Assembly: GCA_020062605.1 (NCBI GenBank)
Contig: JAGUWA010000405.1
Location: forward strand, 1-6,105
DNA: 6,105 nt
Direction: 5' to 3'
Source of the DNA: Parvibaculum sp.
Lineage (GTDB): Bacteria; Pseudomonadota; Alphaproteobacteria; Parvibaculales; Parvibaculaceae
Below the pieces are notes generated by a model that ran no database searches, was not told the origin of the DNA, and was given only the letters and a program-made list of their open reading frames with translations. A program made the position numbers and the translations under genes. The stretch's first letter is position 1. The number at the start of each line of letters is the position of its first letter. Below, piece after piece: positions 5,786 through 6,105 of this stretch.

Positions 5786-6105
5786 TGATGTCGCGCCGCC
5801 GCCTGCTGCGATATGCGGCTTCCGCCTCCGCGCTGGCCGCGACGGGCGCAATCCCGAACGCGATCACCGAGGCTTTCGCGGATGAAGGCGCAGCAAAGCG
5901 CGTCATCCCCTGGAAGAACTGGTCCGGCGGGCAGAGCTGCACGCCGTCGGTCCGGGTGGCACCCGCAAACGAGGCGGAGCTTGCCGGTATCGTCCGCGCG
6001 AGCGCGACCCCGATCCGTGCGGTGGGCGCAGGACACTCCTTCTCCGGCCTCGTGCCGACGGAGGGAACCCTCCTCTCGCTCGACCGCATGAGCGGGCTTG
6101 TCAGC
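5782..6105 (+). CDS. Tat-exported FAD-linked oxidase, aldonolactone oxidase type, partial (C-terminus beyond right edge)
   Basis: Only the first 108 codons are present. The N-terminus carries a twin-arginine signal, SRRRLLR at 4-10, followed by an Ala-rich hydrophobic stretch (11-24), so export of a folded, cofactor-loaded enzyme to the periplasm is predicted. After the signal, WKNWSGGQ at 44-51 and SVRVAPANEAELAGIVRA (56-73) begin a PCMH-type FAD-binding domain, and RAVGAGHSFSGL at 79-90 holds His85, the position of covalent 8-alpha-histidyl FAD in D-arabinono-1,4-lactone, L-gulonolactone and alditol oxidases. Substrate cannot be told without the C-terminal half. Three consecutive ATG codons (5782, 5785, 5788) are possible starts; the first has GGAAGGGG about 7 bases ahead and overlaps the cytochrome stop as ATGA, which suggests translational coupling. 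The neighbour suggests a cytochrome c-reducing dehydrogenase rather than a plain oxygen-using oxidase. Confidence 0.85.
   Translation, partial: MMMSRRRLLRYAASASALAATGAIPNAITEAFADEGAAKRVIPWKNWSGGQSCTPSVRVAPANEAELAGIVRASATPIRAVGAGHSFSGLVPTEGTLLSLDRMSGLVS

Noticed and set aside
5285..5851. 188-codon minus-strand frame opposite the cytochrome gene
   Set aside because: It lies antisense to a clear cytochrome c with signal peptide and haem site, and shows only low-complexity Arg/Ala-rich sequence.

Overview
The window looks like chromosomal DNA from a GC-rich alphaproteobacterium. This rests on the protein sequences (an alphaproteobacterial-type PtsP with an N-terminal GAF domain, LysC, UbiG, and a RodZ-like protein) and on the linkage ubiG / lysC / ptsP, which I recall from many genomes of that class. 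The genus cannot be fixed from sequence reading alone; a Parvibaculum-like or other Hyphomicrobiales-type organism would fit. I see no mobile element, CRISPR array, tRNA or rRNA.

Layout. The left two thirds are transcribed leftward (minus strand). In transcription order these are lysC (aspartate kinase, start 4406), then after 60 bases ptsP (PTS-Ntr enzyme I, start 3086), then after a 265-base gap rich in dyads a RodZ-like membrane protein (start 550) that leaves the window at its left edge. The right third is transcribed rightward: ubiG (start 4624), a small lipoprotein cytochrome of c5 type (start 5411), and the first 108 codons of a Tat-exported FAD-linked oxidase of the aldonolactone oxidase type (start 5782). 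The 217 bases between lysC and ubiG are a divergent regulatory region with an AT-rich island.

How the genes fit together. lysC commits aspartate to lysine, threonine and methionine synthesis, and PtsP starts the nitrogen-related phosphorelay (PtsP to NPr to EIIA-Ntr), so the leftward pair joins amino-acid supply to nitrogen signalling. UbiG performs the O-methylations of ubiquinone synthesis. The two genes after it look like a periplasmic redox pair: a secreted flavoenzyme and a membrane-anchored cytochrome c that could take its electrons. They are joined by an ATGA stop/start overlap and are the least ordinary part of the window.

Annotation trap. An open frame of 4458 bases on the plus strand (765-5222) lies antisense to ptsP and lysC and out of frame in ubiG. 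It is a codon-usage artefact and not a gene.
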